Assembly: GCA_020345785.1 (NCBI GenBank)
Contig: CP070771.1
Coordinates: 2,768,997-2,786,965 of the forward strand
Source of the DNA: Desulfobacterales bacterium
Lineage (GTDB): Bacteria > Desulfobacterota > Desulfobacteria > Desulfobacterales > JAFDCJ01
DNA: 17,969 nucleotides
Direction of reading: 5' to 3'
The notes beneath the pieces were generated by a model that saw only the letters and a program-made list of their open reading frames with translations, did no database searches and had not been told where the DNA came from. Of this stretch, positions 15,268-17,969 are shown piece by piece; positions within the stretch are counted from its first letter, which is position 1, and every line of letters begins with the position of its first letter. The position numbers and the translations under genes are program-made.

Positions 15268-15750
15268 CTAGGAGATGAGTGAGTTGTGTCCATTAAGCCG
15301 CAAGCCGAGCAAGTCATCGAAAAAACTGATGGCGCTTTTAAGAATCTGCCGGAAGGACTCATTCTGGTTGACGGATAAGCCCAGAGATTTAGAGACGGTA
15401 TTGAAAATATCGGCTTGACTCCGCTTTATTTGACCTAATACTTGGCGACCCTCATCGGTCAAACTCACTGTCGTAATCCGCTGATTTTCCGGAAGAATGT
15501 ACTTATCAACCAGCTTTTTTTCTTTCCACAGCTTTGTGACGGTTGTGGAGATCGTGCTGTTGCTTACCTTCGGGTAAAAATTGCTGATTTCGGATATACT
15601 CATGCTTCCCTTGGTATCGATAAGCTCCAATATAAGCGCCTCACGGTCGCTCAAATCCCTGACGCGGTTTTCTTCCGACAGCTTTGACGCAATGTACAGG
15701 CGCACCCTGAACGCCATGTCATAAATCATCTTTTCAGTTATTTCTTTCAT
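15268..15750 (-). CDS. MarR-family transcriptional regulator (copy 2)
   Basis: A 160-residue sister of copy 1. The helix-turn-helix SMSISEISNFYPKVSNSTIS (49-68) is almost the same as in copy 1, with the changes confined to a few turn residues, so both probably read the same or very similar operators. The wing ILPENQRITTVSLTDEG (85-101) is conserved. The termini and sensor helices differ more, allowing a different ligand. ATG 15750 is chosen over TTG 15753 because GGAGG lies five to six bases upstream. Its former downstream partner is now a fragment (15135-15254). It diverges from the fatty acyl-AMP ligase gene across 671 AT-rich bases and may control it. Confidence 0.9.
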   Translation of the reverse strand: MKEITEKMIYDMAFRVRLYIASKLSEENRVRDLSDREALILELIDTKGSMSISEISNFYPKVSNSTISTTVTKLWKEKKLVDKYILPENQRITTVSLTDEGRQVLGQIKRSQADIFNTVSKSLGLSVNQNESFRQILKSAISFFDDLLGLRLNGHNSLIS

Positions 15751-15792
15751 CAAATCCTCCTTGGTATCCTGCCTAATTTAATTTGTAAAATG

Positions 15793-15821
15793 TTTATAAT
15801 ACAAATTTTGATAAATGTAAA
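15793..15821 (-). promoter_or_regulatory. Promoter and candidate MarR operator of copy 2
   Basis: On the minus strand: -35 TTTACA (15821-15816), 17 bases, -10 TATAAA (15798-15793), the same hexamers and spacing as before copy 1. An eight-base inverted repeat AATTTGTA/TACAAATT (15780-15787 and 15800-15807) brackets the -10. The -10 lies about 43 bases ahead of the ATG. Confidence 0.68.
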
Positions 15822-15888
15822 TAGTTTGCAAAAAGATTTTTTCTATTAATAAATTTTTTGTTTTTTGAAATATTTCTTTTTAAAACTC

Positions 15889-15916
15889 TTGACAACCTGA
15901 AATATGTGGGTATAAT
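15889..15916 (+). promoter_or_regulatory. Sigma70-type promoter P1 upstream of the FAAL gene
   Basis: Perfect consensus hexamers TTGACA (15889-15894) and TATAAT (15911-15916), separated by 16 bases. It lies about 500 bases before the FAAL start and back-to-back with the MarR copy 2 promoter. Confidence 0.72.
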
Positions 15917-16030
15917 GGGGAAAAATTAAATAGTTCAAAATCTAAAATATTTATATTATAAAGTTTAAAATAAATAAAAATTTCATTTTTCTAATAAAAA
16001 CTGTGGCCAAAATATTTTTTTACTAAATTC

Positions 16031-16059
16031 TTGACAATCTGAATTGATCGAATTATCAT
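16031..16059 (+). promoter_or_regulatory. Sigma70-type promoter P2 upstream of the FAAL gene
   Basis: TTGACA (16031-16036), 17 bases, TATCAT (16054-16059). The sequence around the -35 (TTCTTGACAATCTGAATT) closely matches that of P1 (CTCTTGACAACCTGAAAT), so the two promoters look like a local duplication or share an operator half. Confidence 0.6.
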
Positions 16060-16421
16060 TCAATCAATTTTTTGAACTATTAAAACCCGGAACGGATCAT
16101 TCTGGAGGCTCTTTGAGCCATATTGCAATAGTCAAGTTATATTAAAAGGTTAATTATTTTCGGTATAATTATTGCATTTGCTTTACAGTTTTTAAAATAC
16201 ATGTTACGCTTTTTGACTAGAAAATTTAAAATAAACGTGTCTGGTATTTGACATTTAATCTTAGATCGGGTAATAGCCACAACGGCAGAATTATTCTGTC
16301 TTAATTGGCAAAGATATAAAAGATCAATTGTAAGTTGCAGATGTTGGGTTGGTGCGTGCATTCCGGGGAGGGAATTGCTGACCTGACTTGATTTGATCGG
16401 ACCAAGGAGGCTTTAGTTGCT
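16060..16421 (+). other. Long AT-rich leader of the FAAL gene
   Basis: About 360 bases lie between P2 and the start codon with no convincing gene. A short hairpin GGCTC-TTT-GAGCC (16107-16119) follows a GGAGG-like stretch. Another TTGACA occurs at 16248 without a good -10. AAGGAGG at 16404-16410, eleven bases before ATG 16422, is the ribosome site. No known riboswitch pattern was recognised. Confidence 0.45.
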
Positions 16422-17969
16422 ATGGAAGCTACACCTGCTGCTAACAATCTGCCGTTGCGAATTGCAGATTTCTCTACACTTGCAGAAGCGCTCGATTACG
16501 CAGCCCAGGGTAAAACCGGCTATAATTTCTACACCGGGGGCGTCAAATTATATTCCAGCCTATCCTACGAGGAACTCAGAGAAGACGCGCGGGCATTAGC
16601 GCGCCGTCTTATTGATCTTGGCGCGAGCCGCGGGTCGCGGGTTGCTATCGTGGCGGACACTCACCCGGATTTCATGCGTTTCTTTTTCGCCTGCCAGTAT
16701 GCAGGTTTCATTCCTGTACCGCTGCCGGCCTCGGTTCATCTGGGCGGTCGACAGGCATACGTTTCGCAGTTGGAAAGACTGCTTTCAATCTGCCAGGCAG
16801 AAATAGCAATGGCACCCGAAGGCTATCTCCCCTATCTGACCGAGGCCGCCAAAGCTCTGAAATTACGATTTCTGGGCAGTCCGCAGGATTTTTACGATCT
16901 TCCGGTACCCAGCATCCGCCTGCGACCCTCGGAGCCAAATGAGATTGCCTACCTGCAGTATACTTCCGGCAGCACCCGTTTTCCGAGAGGGGTGATGATT
17001 ACCCAGAAAGCGGTGCTCAGCAACTTGCTTGCCATCCTTAAATATGGCATCCAGGTTCGATCGGAAGATCGGGGGGTATCCTGGCTTCCCTATTTTCACG
17101 ATATGGGCCTTGTGGGTCTTGTCCTGGCCCCCATGGCGGCTCAAATATCCGTGGATTATTTGAGCACCCGGGATTTTGCGATGCGACCTCGCCTTTGGCT
17201 GACGTTGATGGCACAAAATAGCGCCACGCTGTCTTTCAGCCCGCCGTTCGGTTATGAATTGGCTGCAAGACGCATAAGAAAGGAGGAGGCCAAAAATTTT
17301 GATCTCAGCAGATGGCGGGTTGCCGGTGTCGGTGCAGAGCCGATACGCACCGAACCCCTTGAGAGGTTTGCCGATCTTCTGGCACCCACCGGCTTTGACC
17401 GGCGTTCATTTGTACCGTGTTACGGGATGGCGGAGTGTTCTCTGGCGGTAAGTTTTGCGCCCCTGGGACAGGGGGCCGATGTGGACCAGGTGGATATCGT
17501 TGCGCTGTCTGAAGAGCAAAAGGCCGTGCCGCTGCATCCAAGGCAAACCGCCGAAGCCACACGCTCGACTAAATTTACCAACTGCGGCGCACCGCTACCG
17601 GGATTTGAAGTGGAAGTGAGAGATGCCGAGGGTAATGTTCTGCCGGAAAGACATTGCGGGACCCTCTATGTCCGGGGACCCAGCATCATGTCCGGCTATT
17701 TTGGAGATCTCAAGTCCACCCGAGAGGTGTTGTCTCCTGATGGTTGGTTAAATACAGGAGACTTGGCGTATCGCGTTGGAAACGGCATCGTCATTACCGG
17801 ACGTGAAAAAGACCTCATCATCATCAACGGCCGCAACATCTGGCCGCAAGACCTTGAATTCCTTGCGGAGCAGCAACCTGAAGTGCGCACGGGCGATGCG
17901 TCGTCTTTTTCGGTACCCGATGATAGGGGAGAGGAACGGGCCGTTATGATGGTCCAGTGCCGTGAATCC
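16422..17969 (+). CDS. Fatty acyl-AMP ligase (FAAL-like adenylate-forming enzyme), C-terminus cut by window edge
   Basis: Open for 516 codons to the window end. It belongs to the ANL adenylation superfamily: P-loop YTSGSTRFPRG (180-190), WLPYFHDMGLVG (221-232), FSPPFGYELAARR (272-284), YGMAECSLAVSF (334-345), the ATP-ribose aspartate in NTGDL (444-448), and the hinge ITGREKDLIIINGRNIWPQD (458-477). The PYFHDMGL and AEPIRTEPLERF style match fatty acyl-AMP ligases more than acyl-CoA synthetases. FAALs make acyl-AMP and pass the acyl chain to an acyl carrier protein, often for lipid or polyketide assembly. Usual length is about 570-600, so 60-80 residues are missing. ATG 16422 follows AAGGAGG. 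CoA use cannot be excluded. An acyl carrier gene would be expected just beyond the window. Confidence 0.87.
   Translation, partial: MEATPAANNLPLRIADFSTLAEALDYAAQGKTGYNFYTGGVKLYSSLSYEELREDARALARRLIDLGASRGSRVAIVADTHPDFMRFFFACQYAGFIPVPLPASVHLGGRQAYVSQLERLLSICQAEIAMAPEGYLPYLTEAAKALKLRFLGSPQDFYDLPVPSIRLRPSEPNEIAYLQYTSGSTRFPRGVMITQKAVLSNLLAILKYGIQVRSEDRGVSWLPYFHDMGLVGLVLAPMAAQISVDYLSTRDFAMRPRLWLTLMAQNSATLSFSPPFGYELAARRIRKEEAKNFDLSRWRVAGVGAEPIRTEPLERFADLLAPTGFDRRSFVPCYGMAECSLAVSFAPLGQGADVDQVDIVALSEEQKAVPLHPRQTAEATRSTKFTNCGAPLPGFEVEVRDAEGNVLPERHCGTLYVRGPSIMSGYFGDLKSTREVLSPDGWLNTGDLAYRVGNGIVITGREKDLIIINGRNIWPQDLEFLAEQQPEVRTGDASSFSVPDDRGEERAVMMVQCRES

Noticed and set aside
16137..16361. 74-codon minus-strand open frame in the FAAL leader
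   Set aside because: AT-rich, no ribosome site seen, no family resemblance, and it runs against the two plus-strand promoters.

Overview
The window reads as chromosomal DNA of a Gram-negative bacterium. LptF and LptG permeases imply an outer membrane with LPS. Composition is mixed, with roughly half-GC genes and very AT-rich intergenic regions. Family content (DUF523/DUF1722, a dikinase-like protein, a fatty acyl-AMP ligase, a bCerS-like acyltransferase) and the style of the intergenic inverted repeats suggest a Desulfobacterota (sulfate-reducer-like) genome. That taxonomic call is an inference from resemblance only. No tRNA, rRNA, CRISPR array or insertion sequence was seen.

Layout. Positions 1-3302 (minus strand) hold a compact operon: a PNPOx-like flavoprotein, a phosphohistidine dikinase-like protein joined to it by a 4-base ATGA overlap, and a DUF523/DUF1722 protein cut by the window edge. 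Positions 3720-7216 (minus) hold a CDP-alcohol phosphatidyltransferase, a diacylglycerol-kinase-family lipid kinase and a protein resembling the mitochondrial CDP-diacylglycerol synthase Tam41. A calcineurin-like phosphoesterase diverges from this group at 7428. Positions 8798-12374 (minus) hold, in transcription order, a MarR regulator, a phosphocholine/inositol-phosphate-type cytidylyltransferase, LptF and LptG. Positions 12927-15106 (plus) hold a GNAT-like protein resembling bacterial ceramide synthase, then a MobA-like nucleotidyltransferase. Positions 15135-15750 (minus) hold a second MarR paralogue followed by a 26-codon remnant of a second cytidylyltransferase, so the MarR-cytidylyltransferase pair was duplicated and one copy has decayed. 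At 16422 a fatty acyl-AMP ligase begins on the plus strand, behind two strong sigma70-like promoters, and runs off the end.

Taken together, 3720-17969 looks like a lipid island. It contains fatty-acid activation (FAAL), a candidate N-acylation step (bCerS-like), lipid phosphorylation (DAGK-like), CDP activation of lipid (Tam41-like) and/or headgroup (two nucleotidyltransferases), headgroup transfer (CDP-alcohol phosphatidyltransferase), possible dephosphorylation (metallophosphoesterase) and possible export (LptF/LptG). Two sister MarR regulators carry near-identical promoter/operator sequences. The most economical hypothesis is synthesis of a sphingolipid or other atypical phospholipid with its headgroup. 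No serine palmitoyltransferase lies inside the window, so the ceramide reading is unproven. Several intergenic regions carry imperfect inverted-repeat elements of MITE/REP type.
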